From contig NZ_CADFDB010000003.1 in the NCBI RefSeq assembly GCF_902832845.1, positions 124,001-188,000 of the forward strand: a stretch of 64,000 nt of DNA, in the 5' to 3' direction. This document shows, piece by piece, positions 43,344-52,614 of this stretch. Source of the DNA: Burkholderia metallica (GTDB lineage Bacteria; Pseudomonadota; Gammaproteobacteria; Burkholderiales; Burkholderiaceae). The position numbers and the translations under genes were made by a program. Positions within the stretch are counted from its first letter, which is position 1. Each line of letters starts with the position of its first letter. The notes beneath the pieces are model-generated. The model was given only the letters and a program-made list of their open reading frames with translations. It was not told the DNA's origin and searched no databases.

Positions 43344-44228
43344 TCAAACCAGCGCCCTGCCCGTCAGGCGTTCGAGAATGCCGAGCGGCGCGCATTCGCG
43401 GCGCACCATCGCATCGACCGGCAGGAAGAAGGTCTGTTCGAGCATGAACTGGCCGGACATCACAGCGTGCGAAGTCTGATCGGAGAAACATATCCACACG
43501 CTGCCCGGCGGGAACGGCATCGTCTGCTGCGGGCAGGTTTTCTGGTAGTCGAGATCGGCCTTCATCCCGTCGTGCAGGTTCAGCATCAGGTGGTCGTACG
43601 CGCTGCGCGGCGACTTCGTCACGTGCAGCAGGTTCAGCAGCCACGCGGAACCGGGGAACTGCGGCCTGATGCGCGGCAGGAAGCGCTTCGCGACGTCCTC
43701 GAACGGCTCGCCGACGCGCCACACGCGCGGCACGCCGGCCGGGTTCACGTTCGTGAACACGCGCAGGATGCGTTCGCCGTAGTTCGGCCGCGACGGAAAC
43801 GCGTCGACGTGCAGTCGGCTGTCGTCCTTGCGCCACGACGTCTGGCGCGTTTCGACCTGCATCAGCCGCAGGCTCGTCGGCGCGACGCGCAGCTTGCCGC
43901 GGTATTCGGGAAAGAGGCCGTCGACGAGCGTGCCGGCCTGCTGCTGGAAGCGCGCGACGAGCGCGCGCACCGCCGACTGGGTGACGCTGTCGCCGAGCAC
44001 CCCGGCGAGCGCGCCGCCGTTCGGCGCGAGGCTGATGTTCTTGCGTTTCGGATCGGCGAGCGCCGGATCGAGCAGCGCTTCCTCGCCGCCTTCGATCGCG
44101 AAGCGCAGGTGCGGGAAATACAGCACCTTGCCTTCCTCGACGGCGGCCAGCAGGTGTTCGCGCGGCGCCGACAGGTTGTGTCCGCTCCAGTCGGCGGACG
44201 GGACTTCGATGATCTGGGATTCGCTCAT
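43344..44228 (-). CDS. kdoO: Kdo 3-hydroxylase KdoO
   Basis: A 294-residue Fe(II)/2-oxoglutarate dioxygenase that hydroxylates Kdo in the inner core to give Ko, as described for Burkholderia and Yersinia. The iron-binding triad is visible: His140 and Asp142 in RLHVDAFPSRP, and His254 in DQTSHAVMSGQ. The FTNVNPAGVPRVWRVGEPF block is also conserved. Its place between waaA and waaC fits its role after Kdo addition. Ko is more acid-stable and is characteristic of Burkholderia lipopolysaccharide. Confidence 0.92.
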   Translation of the reverse strand: MSESQIIEVPSADWSGHNLSAPREHLLAAVEEGKVLYFPHLRFAIEGGEEALLDPALADPKRKNISLAPNGGALAGVLGDSVTQSAVRALVARFQQQAGTLVDGLFPEYRGKLRVAPTSLRLMQVETRQTSWRKDDSRLHVDAFPSRPNYGERILRVFTNVNPAGVPRVWRVGEPFEDVAKRFLPRIRPQFPGSAWLLNLLHVTKSPRSAYDHLMLNLHDGMKADLDYQKTCPQQTMPFPPGSVWICFSDQTSHAVMSGQFMLEQTFFLPVDAMVRRECAPLGILERLTGRALV

Positions 44229-44261
44229 GATCGGTTCGCGTGGGTTCGCATGTGACGGGCG

Positions 44262-45257
44262 TTACAGCAGACCGAAGCCCGCGAGCGCCGACTTCACCTG
44301 CCCGATCGACGGGGGCTGCCCCGCCGTGCCGAGATTGACGACGTTCGGCGACCAGTAGCCGCCGGTCCGCCAGGCCGTCGAGAAATTGTACAGTTCGACC
44401 GTCGGACGCTTCAGCGCGGCCGCGATGTGAACCAGACCTGTATCAACCCCGACGGTCGCGGCCGCGCCGTCGATCAGCCCGACCACGGCCGGCAGCGACA
44501 GCTTCGGCGGCACGATCGCCGCCGCGCCGAATTCCTTCGCGAGCCGCTCGCTGGTCGCGCGCTCCGCGTCGTTGCCCCACGGCAGCACGAGCGACGCGCC
44601 GCGCCGCACGAGCGCCTGGCCGAGCTCGATCCACGCGGCGTCCGGCCACTGCTTGTCGGCGCGCGACGTCGCATGGACGAACACCACGTACGGCACCGGC
44701 AGGTTCAGGCCGAGCGCGGCCACGGCGAGCGCCGCCGCGCGCGTGTCGAGCCCGAAATCGACCGGATCGGCCGGCGTCGGCACCGGGTCGCCCAGCGCGG
44801 CCGCGACGAGTTGTCGCGAGCGCTCGACCACGTGCGTGCGCGGCGCGATCGGCACCCGCTTGCGGTAGAAGAAGCGCACCGGCCACTCGTAGCCGGCCCC
44901 GTCGGTGCGGTTGCCGAGCCCGACGAGCGGGCCGCGCGCCCAGCTCGCGACCCAGGCCGTCTTGATGAGGCCCTGACAGTCGATCACGAGGTCGTACTGC
45001 TCGGCCGCGAGACGTCGGCGAAACGCGCGGATCTCGCGCCACGTGGCGCCCGAGAACGGCTTCTTGCGCCAGCGGCGCAGCGAGAACGGCAGCACGTTGC
45101 GCACGCCTTCGACGAGCTTGACCAGGTCGACGAAGCTTTCCTCGACGAGCCAGTCGATCTGCGCTTCGGGGTGGCGGCGCCGGATATCGGCGATCACGGG
45201 CATGTTGTGCACGACGTCGCCCAGCGACGACACGCGCACGATCAGGATCTTTTGCAC
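44262..45257 (-). CDS. waaC: Lipopolysaccharide heptosyltransferase I WaaC
   Basis: A 331-residue GT9 enzyme that adds the first L-glycero-D-manno-heptose to Kdo2-lipid A. Motifs: KILIVRVSSLGDVVHNMPVI at the N-terminus, DWLVEESFVDLVKL, IDCQGLIKTAWVASWA, FVHATSRADKQWP and the nucleotide site DTGLVHIAAALKRPTVELY. The start is taken as the GTG at 45257 (VQKILIV), since longer readings cover non-conserved sequence. It is 33 bp upstream of kdoO in the same operon. Confidence 0.92.
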   Translation of the reverse strand: MQKILIVRVSSLGDVVHNMPVIADIRRRHPEAQIDWLVEESFVDLVKLVEGVRNVLPFSLRRWRKKPFSGATWREIRAFRRRLAAEQYDLVIDCQGLIKTAWVASWARGPLVGLGNRTDGAGYEWPVRFFYRKRVPIAPRTHVVERSRQLVAAALGDPVPTPADPVDFGLDTRAAALAVAALGLNLPVPYVVFVHATSRADKQWPDAAWIELGQALVRRGASLVLPWGNDAERATSERLAKEFGAAAIVPPKLSLPAVVGLIDGAAATVGVDTGLVHIAAALKRPTVELYNFSTAWRTGGYWSPNVVNLGTAGQPPSIGQVKSALAGFGLL

Positions 45258-45333
45258 GCTGAAAAAACGCCGGCAGGCAGCCGGCGACAAGCAGAAAGGG
45301 GGGATTTTAGCTCGCCCGGCGGCCCGGACAGAC

Positions 45334-45370
45334 AAAAAGCGGCCGCACGCCGCCGGCGTGCGCCGCTTTT
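45334..45370 (-). terminator. Terminator of the phosphomannomutase gene
   Basis: AAAAGCGG..CGCACGCC pairs with GGCGTGCG..CGCTTTT in a long stem; on the minus strand it ends in TTTTTGTC. It separates this gene from waaC. Confidence 0.85.
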
Positions 45371-45431
45371 CGGGATGGCGCGACGATCGGAATCGCCGTC
45401 GCGCCGTGGGCGGCCCGCAGGCCGCCGATGC

Positions 45432-46826
45432 TCAGAACGGCAGCTTGACGTCCGGCTTCGCGGCCGTCAGCACGCGGCGGAAGTCTTCCTGGATGCGCTT
45501 GAGGCCTTCCTGCGTCTCCGCCTCGAAACGCATCACGACGACCGGCGTCGTGTTCGACGAACGCGCGAGGCCGAAGCCGTCCGGGTACTCGACGCGCAGG
45601 CCGTCGATCGTCACGACTTCCTCGGCGCCGTCGAACTTCGCCTCTTTCTGCAGCTTGTCGATCAGGCGGAAGTTCTCGCCTTCGTCGAGCCACAGCTGCA
45701 GTTCGGGCGTGCTCATCGCATCCGGCAGCCCGTTGAGCAGCGCGCTCGGATCGGCCGTCTTCGCGAGGATCTCCAGCAGGCGCGCGCCCGTGTAGAGGCC
45801 GTCGTCGAAGCCGTACCAGCGATCCTTGAAGAACACGTGGCCGCTCATTTCACCGGCGAGCGGCGCACCCGTCTCGCGCAGCTTCGCCTTCACGAGCGAG
45901 TGGCCCGTCTTCCACATCAGCGGCTCGCCGCCCTTCGACTTCACCCATTGCGCGAGGTGGCGCGTGCACTTCACGTCGTAGATGATCTGCGCGCCCGGGT
46001 TGCGCGACAGCACTTCCTCCGCGAACAGCATCAGCTGGCGGTCCGGATAGATGATCTGGCCGTCCTTCGTGACGACGCCGAGGCGGTCGCCGTCGCCGTC
46101 GAACGCGAAGCCGATCTCGGCGTCGGTGTCCTTCAGCGCCTGGATCACGTCCTGCAGGTTTTCCGGGTGCGCGGGATCGGGGTGATGGTTCGGGAACGTG
46201 CCGTCGATGTCGGTGAAGCGCTCGACGAGTTCGCAGCCGAGCGCCTTGAACAGACGCGTCGCGAGCGGGCCGGCCACGCCGTTGCCGGCGTCGACGACGA
46301 GCTTCATCGGGCGGGCCGGCTTGATGTCGCCGACGATGCGCGCGATGTATTGATCGGCGACGTCGAATGCTTCATACGAGCCGCTGCCCGTTTCGAAGCG
46401 CTCGTCGACGATGCGGCGGTACAGCGCCTGAATCTGCTCGCCGTAGATCGCGGCGCCGCGCAGCACCATCTTGAAACCGTTGTAGTCGGGCGGGTTGTGG
46501 CTGCCCGTGACGACGATGCACGAATCGACGCGGCGCTCGCCGCCCTTCAGCGCGAGCGGCACGTTCGCGGCGAAATAACCGACCGGGGTGGGCACCATGC
46601 CGACGTCGACGACGTCGACGCCCGCCGCACGCAGGCCATCGGCGAGCGCGCCGACGAGTTCCGGCCCGGACAGGCGGCCGTCGCGCGCGACGACGACCGC
46701 ATCGCCGCCCTGCGCGCGCACTTCGCTGCCGAATGCCCGGCCGATCGCGCGCGCCGTGTCGGTGTCGAGCGTCTTGCCGACCACGCCACGGATGTCATAT
46801 GCCTTGAAGATGGATTGGGAGATCAT
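45432..46826 (-). CDS. Phosphomannomutase/phosphoglucomutase
   Basis: A 464-residue alpha-D-phosphohexomutase of the AlgC/ManB type. It interconverts mannose-6-P and mannose-1-P, or the glucose pair, and so feeds nucleotide-sugar synthesis for core, O-antigen and exopolysaccharide. The phosphoserine is Ser109 in VVTGSHNPPDYNG; the metal loop is FDGDGDRLG; the sugar loop is GEMSGHVFF; the phosphate loop is RSSNTTPVVVMRFEA. It is divergent from the flippase gene that opens the polysaccharide locus. Which mutase activity dominates cannot be told from sequence. Confidence 0.93.
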   Translation of the reverse strand: MISQSIFKAYDIRGVVGKTLDTDTARAIGRAFGSEVRAQGGDAVVVARDGRLSGPELVGALADGLRAAGVDVVDVGMVPTPVGYFAANVPLALKGGERRVDSCIVVTGSHNPPDYNGFKMVLRGAAIYGEQIQALYRRIVDERFETGSGSYEAFDVADQYIARIVGDIKPARPMKLVVDAGNGVAGPLATRLFKALGCELVERFTDIDGTFPNHHPDPAHPENLQDVIQALKDTDAEIGFAFDGDGDRLGVVTKDGQIIYPDRQLMLFAEEVLSRNPGAQIIYDVKCTRHLAQWVKSKGGEPLMWKTGHSLVKAKLRETGAPLAGEMSGHVFFKDRWYGFDDGLYTGARLLEILAKTADPSALLNGLPDAMSTPELQLWLDEGENFRLIDKLQKEAKFDGAEEVVTIDGLRVEYPDGFGLARSSNTTPVVVMRFEAETQEGLKRIQEDFRRVLTAAKPDVKLPF

Positions 46827-47091
46827 CGATTCTCTTCTCTCTCAGTTGCGTGCATGGAAAATTGTCTGGCCTGCGTGGCGGCCTCTCGCCGGTGCCGCGC
46901 ATGATACATGCCTGCCCGGCACGGCGCGAAACCGCAGGGGTGCAACGGCGGGAGCGATCCCGATCCCACTTATAATCGCGGGTTTCGATGACGCGCATGC
47001 CGCCCATTTTAATGCCTAGCCGTTCCGCCGCCGCCACTCCGCAGCCTCCGGGCGCCCTGCCGGCCGCCTTGCGCGCACGCGGCCACCGCGC

Positions 47092-48348
47092 ATGCTGAAG
47101 CGTTTCGGCAACCCGGACGTCGCGAAGGCCGTCGCGAACCTCGTCTGGCTGGGGCTCGAACGGCTCACGCAGATCGGCGTCGCGATCGCGATCAGCGGCC
47201 TGCTGGCCCGTTATTTCGGGCCAGATGTGTTCGGCAAATGGCAGTATGCGAATACGCTCCTCCTCGTGCTGGCGCCGCTCACCTGGGTGTGCGGCGCGGA
47301 AATCCTCGTCCCGACCATCGTCCAGCGCCCGCCCGCCCAGCTCGGCGCGGTGCTCGGCAGCGCGTTCGCGCTGCGCATCGCCGTCTCGGCCGCCGCGCTC
47401 GTCGCGACCTGGCTTGCGATCGCCGCCGGCGCGTTCGATCCGCTCGTCGGCGCGATGCTCGCGGGCCTCGCGGTCACGATGGTGTTCCGCGAGCCGTTCG
47501 TCGGCGTCATCAACGCGTGGCTGCAGAGCATGACCTACAGCAAGCCGCAGCTCGTCACCAGCATGGTCACCGCGCTGGTGAAGGCGCTGCTCGTCTGGCT
47601 GCTGGTGCGCGCAGCCGCCGGCCCCGCCCGCTTCGCGTGGCTGTGGGCGCTCGAGGCCGCCGCGATCGGCTTCGCGCTGGTGCTGTACTACCGCCATCGT
47701 AACGGCGGCGCGCTCGGCTGGACGTTCGACAAACCGCTGTTCCGGCACTTTGCGACGGCCGGCACCGTGTTCTGGCTCGGCCTCATCTGCATGTATCTGT
47801 TCCTGAAGCTCGACCGCCTGATGCTCGAGCGTCACGTGTCGTTCGCCGATCTCGGCCGCTACTCGGCCGCGCAACAGCTCAACGAGAACTGGATCACGCT
47901 CGCGCTGATGCTCGCGCAGACGCTCGCGCCCGCCTTCGTCTACCGCGTGCAGGACGTCGCGCGACTGCGCCGCAACATCGTCCGGCTGATCGCGATGACG
48001 GCCGGCCTGATGACGGCCGGCGCGCTCGTGCTCGACGCCGCCGCCCCGCTGATCGTCGGCAAGGTGTTCGGCCGCGGCTACGAGGCGTCGGTCGACATCT
48101 TCCGCTGGGCCGTCTGGCTGTCGGTGCCGGCCGGCATCGAGGCGATAGGCAATCTTATCGTCCTCAAATATCAAGCAAAATTCGTGTTGCTGTCGAAATG
48201 GCTGCTCGCGCTGGCGATCGCCGCGCTCGTCAACCTGTTCGCGATCCCGCGGCTCGGCCTGTACGGCGCGCTCGCCGGGCTCGCGGCCGGCTATCTGGCC
48301 GCCGCCGCCGTCAATTTTTATTACATCCGTTTCAAGCTGAAACCATGA
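47092..48348 (+). CDS. Wzx-like oligosaccharide flippase
   Basis: A 418-residue polytopic protein with about 12 membrane segments in the MATE/MVF fold of Wzx flippases: ERLTQIGVAIAISGLLARYFG near the start, then AMLAGLAVTMVFREPFVGVIN, FWLGLICMYLFLKLDRLMLE, and a C-terminal AIPRLGLYGALAGLAAGYLA. It would move undecaprenyl-linked repeat units across the inner membrane. It opens the polysaccharide locus and its stop overlaps the following glycosyltransferase start by 4 bp. Confidence 0.82.
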   Translation: MLKRFGNPDVAKAVANLVWLGLERLTQIGVAIAISGLLARYFGPDVFGKWQYANTLLLVLAPLTWVCGAEILVPTIVQRPPAQLGAVLGSAFALRIAVSAAALVATWLAIAAGAFDPLVGAMLAGLAVTMVFREPFVGVINAWLQSMTYSKPQLVTSMVTALVKALLVWLLVRAAAGPARFAWLWALEAAAIGFALVLYYRHRNGGALGWTFDKPLFRHFATAGTVFWLGLICMYLFLKLDRLMLERHVSFADLGRYSAAQQLNENWITLALMLAQTLAPAFVYRVQDVARLRRNIVRLIAMTAGLMTAGALVLDAAAPLIVGKVFGRGYEASVDIFRWAVWLSVPAGIEAIGNLIVLKYQAKFVLLSKWLLALAIAALVNLFAIPRLGLYGALAGLAAGYLAAAAVNFYYIRFKLKP

Positions 48349-49169
48349 CGTCCCCTGATTGCACGCCCCCGCTCGACGACGTGGCCGTGCTGATGCCGGC
48401 CTACAACGGGCACGACGACGTCGTTCGGACCCTCGCATCGTTTCGCGAGGACGCGCCCGTGCACGTGCTGATCGTCGACGACGGCAGCACGCCGCCGATC
48501 GTCGCCCCCGACCTGCCGGGCCTCGCGATCGACGTGCTGCGCATGCCGCGCAACGGCGGCATCGAGCGCGCGCTCGCGGCCGGCATCGACGCGCTCGCCG
48601 CGCGCGGCTTCCGCTACGCGGCGCGCATCGACGCGGGCGATCTCGCCGTGCCGCAACGTCTCGCGAAGGAGCGTGCGTATCTCGGCGCCCACCCGCGCGT
48701 GGCCTGCGTCGGCATGTGGACGCAGGTCGTGTCGCGCGCCGGCGAACCGCGCTTCATGCTGACGCCGCCCGCCGATCCGCAGACGCTGCGCCGCACGCGC
48801 TTCCTGCGCTCGCCGCTCGTGCATCCTTCTGTGATGTTGCGCATCGACGCCGTGCGCGAAGTGGGCAACTATCGTGCGAAGTACCGCGCGGCCGAGGATC
48901 TCGATCTTTTTTTACGGTTAATGCAACGCTACGATTGCGCGAACCTGCCGGAACTCGGCCTCTATTACGAGCTGAACGAGGGCGGGATCAGTGCGACCAA
49001 GCGCCGGCGCCAGCTCGTGTCGACGCTCACGCTGCTGCTGAGCCACTTCAACGTGCTGAACCCGTACGACTGGGCCGGCCTCGCCAAGAACCTGCTGCAT
49101 TTCGTGACGCCGTACCGTACGCTGCAGCGGATCAAACAGACGCTGTTCGCCGCGCGGCCGTCCGCCTGA
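48345..49169 (+). CDS. Family 2 glycosyltransferase
   Basis: A 274-residue GT-A-fold enzyme. It begins with VAVLMPAYNGHDDVVRTLASF, has VLIVDDGSTPP for the nucleotide, RIDAGDLAVPQRLAKER (the DxD-like area, here DAGD) and a distal AEDLDLFLRL, where ED is the probable catalytic site. Cytosolic, acting on lipid-linked sugar. The donor and linkage cannot be told. Its ATG lies within the flippase stop. Confidence 0.88.
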   Translation: MTSPDCTPPLDDVAVLMPAYNGHDDVVRTLASFREDAPVHVLIVDDGSTPPIVAPDLPGLAIDVLRMPRNGGIERALAAGIDALAARGFRYAARIDAGDLAVPQRLAKERAYLGAHPRVACVGMWTQVVSRAGEPRFMLTPPADPQTLRRTRFLRSPLVHPSVMLRIDAVREVGNYRAKYRAAEDLDLFLRLMQRYDCANLPELGLYYELNEGGISATKRRRQLVSTLTLLLSHFNVLNPYDWAGLAKNLLHFVTPYRTLQRIKQTLFAARPSA

Positions 49170-49220
49170 CGCGCATCCGGCGCTTTCGGCAATTTCGACG
49201 CTTTATTTTTTCTTTTTTTC

Positions 49221-50357
49221 ATGTCCGCCACCTCCCCGCTGCGCATCGCGCTCGTCTGCAACACGGCCTGGGCGATCTACACGTATCGCCACGGGCTGAT
49301 CCGTGCACTCGTCGCGCGCGGCGCCGAGGTCGTCGTGATCGCGCCGCACGACCGTACGGTGCCCTTGCTCGAACGGATGGGCTGCCGCTATGTGGCGCTC
49401 GCGGTCGCATCGAAAGGCACGAGCCCGCGCGAGGATCTCGGCACGCTCGCCGCGCTGGTGCGTCACTACCGCGCGCTGAAGCCCGATCTCGTGTTCCACT
49501 ACACGATCAAGCCGAACATCTACGGCTCGGTCGCCGCGTGGCTCGCGCGCGTGCCGTCGATCGCGGTGACGACCGGGCTCGGCTACGTCTTCATCCAGAA
49601 GAGCCGCGCGGCGAGCGTCGCGAAGCGCCTGTACCGGTTCGCGTTCCGCTTCCCGCGTGAGGTGTGGTTCCTGAACCGCGACGATCTCGCGACCTTCAGC
49701 GACGAACAGCTGCTCGCGCATCCCGATCGCGCGCGGCTGCTGCACGGCGAAGGCGTCGATCTCGAACAGTTCGCGCCCGTGCCGCTGCCCGCCGGCGACG
49801 CGCCCGTGTTCATCCTGATCGGCCGGCTGCTGTGGGACAAGGGCGTGCGCGAATACGTGGAGGCCGCGCGCGTCGTGCGGGCGCGCTTCCCGCACGCGCG
49901 CTTCCAGCTGCTCGGGCCGCTCGGTGTCGATAATCCAAGCGCGATCGGGCGCGCGGATGTCGATGCGTGGGTCGCCGAAGGCATCGTCGAGTACCTCGGC
50001 GAAGCGCACGACGTGCGCCCGCACATCGCGGCGGCCGACTGCGTCGTGCTGCCGTCGTACCGCGAAGGCGTGCCGCGCACGCTGATGGAAGCATCGGCGA
50101 TGGGCCGGCCGATCGTCGCGACCGACGTGCCGGGCTGCCGCGACGTCGTCGCCGACGGCGACACGGGGTTCCTGTGCCGCGTGCGCGACAGCGGGAGTCT
50201 CGCGGAACAACTGGATCGCATGATCGCGCTCGGCCCGCAAGGCCGGGCGGCGATGGGCGCACGCGGCCGGCACAAGGTCGCGGCGGAATTCGACGAACAG
50301 CAGGTCGTCGAGCGCTACAGGCAGACCATCCATTCGTTGACCGGATTCACATTCTGA
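49221..50357 (+). CDS. Family 4 glycosyltransferase
   Basis: A 378-residue GT-B enzyme of the GT4 group. N-terminal: RIALVCNTAWAIYTYRHGLIRAL. A conserved FHYTIKPNIYGSVAAWLARVP matches GT4 enzymes from O-antigen and capsule loci. C-terminal: LIGRLLWDKGVREYVEAARV, the nucleotide-sugar site PSYREGVPRTLMEASAMGRPIV with the EX7E pair. Donor unknown. A 15-bp gap with AGGAGCG leads to galE. Confidence 0.9.
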   Translation: MSATSPLRIALVCNTAWAIYTYRHGLIRALVARGAEVVVIAPHDRTVPLLERMGCRYVALAVASKGTSPREDLGTLAALVRHYRALKPDLVFHYTIKPNIYGSVAAWLARVPSIAVTTGLGYVFIQKSRAASVAKRLYRFAFRFPREVWFLNRDDLATFSDEQLLAHPDRARLLHGEGVDLEQFAPVPLPAGDAPVFILIGRLLWDKGVREYVEAARVVRARFPHARFQLLGPLGVDNPSAIGRADVDAWVAEGIVEYLGEAHDVRPHIAAADCVVLPSYREGVPRTLMEASAMGRPIVATDVPGCRDVVADGDTGFLCRVRDSGSLAEQLDRMIALGPQGRAAMGARGRHKVAAEFDEQQVVERYRQTIHSLTGFTF

Positions 50358-50372
50358 AGGAGCGCATCAACA

Positions 50373-51395
50373 ATGACCGCCAAAGGCACCATCCTCGTGA
50401 CCGGCGGTGCGGGCTACATCGGCTCGCACACCGCCGTCGAGCTGCTCGACAACGGCTACGACGTCGTGATCGTCGACAATCTCGTCAACAGCAAGGCCGA
50501 ATCCGTGCGCCGCATCGAGCGGATCACGGGCAAGACGCCCGCGTTCCACCAAGTCGACGTGTGCGACGAAGCCGCGCTCGCGAAGGTGTTCGACGCGCAC
50601 CCGATCACCGGCACGATCCATTTCGCGGCGCTCAAGGCCGTCGGCGAATCGGTCGCGAAGCCGCTCGAGTATTACCAGAACAACCTCGGCGGCCTGCTCG
50701 CCGTGCTCAAGGTGATGCGCGAGCGCAATGTCAGGCAGTTCGTGTTCAGCTCGTCCGCGACCGTGTACGGCGTGCCCGAGCGTTCGCCGATCGATGAATC
50801 GTTCCCGCTGTCCGCGACGAACCCGTACGGCCAGTCGAAGCTGATCGCCGAGCAGATCCTGCGCGACCTCGAGGTGTCCGACCCGTCGTGGCGGATCGCG
50901 ACGCTGCGCTACTTCAATCCGGTCGGCGCACACGCGAGCGGACTGATCGGCGAGGATCCGGCCGGCATCCCGAACAACCTGATGCCGTATGTCGCGCAGG
51001 TCGCCGTCGGCAAGCTGGAAAAGCTGCGGGTGTTCGGCTCCGACTACCCGACGCCGGACGGCACGGGCGTGCGCGACTACATCCACGTCGTCGATCTCGC
51101 GAAGGGCCACATCGCTGCGCTCGACGCGCTCACGACGCGCGACGCGAGCTTCGTCGTGAACCTCGGCACGGGCCAGGGCTACAGCGTGCTGGAAGTCGTG
51201 CGTGCGTTCGAGAAGGCGTCGGGCCGGCCGGTGCCGTACGAACTCGTCGCGCGCCGCCCGGGCGACATCGCCGAGTGCTATGCGAATCCGCAGGCCGCGG
51301 CCGACATCATTGGCTGGCGCGCGACGCTCGGCATCGAGGAAATGTGTGCCGACCACTGGCGATGGCAGGAGGGCAACCCGCGCGGTTTTGTATAA
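50373..51395 (+). CDS. galE: UDP-glucose 4-epimerase GalE
   Basis: A 340-residue short-chain dehydrogenase fold. NAD motif GGAGYIG at 11-17, the catalytic Ser128, Tyr152 and Lys156 in SSSATVYG and NPYGQSK, and RYFNPVGAHASG are as in E. coli GalE. It interconverts UDP-Glc and UDP-Gal (and perhaps the GlcNAc forms), supplying galactose for the glycan made here. Length matches. It lies between the GT4 gene and the WecA-like gene. Confidence 0.95.
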   Translation: MTAKGTILVTGGAGYIGSHTAVELLDNGYDVVIVDNLVNSKAESVRRIERITGKTPAFHQVDVCDEAALAKVFDAHPITGTIHFAALKAVGESVAKPLEYYQNNLGGLLAVLKVMRERNVRQFVFSSSATVYGVPERSPIDESFPLSATNPYGQSKLIAEQILRDLEVSDPSWRIATLRYFNPVGAHASGLIGEDPAGIPNNLMPYVAQVAVGKLEKLRVFGSDYPTPDGTGVRDYIHVVDLAKGHIAALDALTTRDASFVVNLGTGQGYSVLEVVRAFEKASGRPVPYELVARRPGDIAECYANPQAAADIIGWRATLGIEEMCADHWRWQEGNPRGFV

Positions 51396-51422
51396 TCCGC
51401 TGTCCATTTTTCGAGCGATCCC

Positions 51423-52529
51423 ATGCTCAGCTTCGCGTCCGGCTTCATCGTCTCCCTGCTCGTCACGCTGTTCATCGTGCGCTACGCGCACCTTCACGAG
51501 AAATTCTCGATCGACAGCGACCTGGCGGGCGTGCAGAAATTCCACGTGCGGCCCGTGCCGCGGGTCGGGGGCATCGGGATCCTTGCCGGGGTCGTCGTGG
51601 CCGCGCTGGTGCTGTCCCGGCGCTACCCGACGATCTCGGGCAGCATTCTGGGCATCGCTGCCTGCGGGCTGCCTGCGTTCCTGTCCGGCCTCGTCGAGGA
51701 CCTGACCAAGCGCGTGTCGCCCCGCGCGCGGCTGCTCTGCACAATGGGTGCGGCCGCACTGGCGTTCTGGCTGCTCGGTATCGCGGTCAAGCGCATCAGC
51801 GTGCCGCCGCTCGATTTCCTGCTCGGCTACGTGGCCGTCTCGGCGTTCATCACCGTGCTCGCGGTTGCGGCGCTGGCGAACGCGATCAACATCATCGACG
51901 GGTTCAACGGGCTCGCATCGATGGTCAGCTTCATGATGTTCGCGTCGCTCGCGTATGTCGCGTTCCACGTCAACGACCCGGTCGTGATGTCCGCGTCAAT
52001 CATCATGATGGGTGCGGTGCTCGGCTTCTTCCTGTGGAATTTCCCGGCCGGGCTGATCTTTCTCGGCGACGGCGGCGCGTATTTCATCGGCTTCATGCTC
52101 GCGGAACTCGCGATCATGCTCGTGATGCGCAATCGCGAGGTGTCCGCGTGGTATCCGGTGCTGCTGTTCATGTATCCGATCTTCGAGACGTGCTTCTCGA
52201 TCTACCGGAAGAAATTCATCCGCGGGATGTCGCCGGGGATTCCGGACGGCGTGCATCTGCACATGCTCGTGTACAAGCGGCTGATGCGGTGGGCGGTGGG
52301 CACGAAACACGCGCACGATCTGACGCGGCGGAATTCGCTTACTTCACCCTATCTGTGGCTGCTGTGCCTCGTCGCGGTGATACCGGCGACGCTGTTCTGG
52401 CGGCATACGGTGCATCTGTTCGTGTTCGTCGTGCTGTTCGCGCTGACGTACGTGTGGCTGTACCTCAGCATCGTGCGGTTCAGGGCGCCGCGGTGGATGG
52501 TGGTGAGGAAGGCGCGGCGCAGTCACTGA
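51423..52529 (+). CDS. WecA/MraY-like polyprenyl-phosphate sugar-1-P transferase (first copy)
   Basis: A 368-residue multi-pass enzyme of the polyprenyl-phosphate N-acetylhexosamine-1-phosphate transferase family. Signatures: HVRPVPRVGGIGILAGVVVAA, GLVEDLTKR, NAINIIDGFNGLASM, with the magnesium/catalytic Asp, and FLGDGGAYFIGFMLAELAI. It should start O-antigen synthesis by transferring a HexNAc-1-P to undecaprenyl phosphate. A second homologue lies at 54511-55527, so the two probably initiate different glycans or use different sugars. A strong terminator follows. Confidence 0.88.
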   Translation: MLSFASGFIVSLLVTLFIVRYAHLHEKFSIDSDLAGVQKFHVRPVPRVGGIGILAGVVVAALVLSRRYPTISGSILGIAACGLPAFLSGLVEDLTKRVSPRARLLCTMGAAALAFWLLGIAVKRISVPPLDFLLGYVAVSAFITVLAVAALANAINIIDGFNGLASMVSFMMFASLAYVAFHVNDPVVMSASIIMMGAVLGFFLWNFPAGLIFLGDGGAYFIGFMLAELAIMLVMRNREVSAWYPVLLFMYPIFETCFSIYRKKFIRGMSPGIPDGVHLHMLVYKRLMRWAVGTKHAHDLTRRNSLTSPYLWLLCLVAVIPATLFWRHTVHLFVFVVLFALTYVWLYLSIVRFRAPRWMVVRKARRSH

Positions 52530-52551
52530 CGCGCGTACCGGCTTCCGGATG

Positions 52552-52582
52552 AAAAAAAGCGCCCTGCGGGCGCTTTTTTTTG
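52552..52582. terminator. Bidirectional terminator between convergent polysaccharide genes
   Basis: A7-GCGCCC-TGC-GGGCGC-T9. It serves the WecA-like gene on one side and the WbpM-like gene on the other. Confidence 0.93.
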
Positions 52583-52614
52583 TCTTGCCGCCCGGTGCTC
52601 GGACCAGGGTCGCA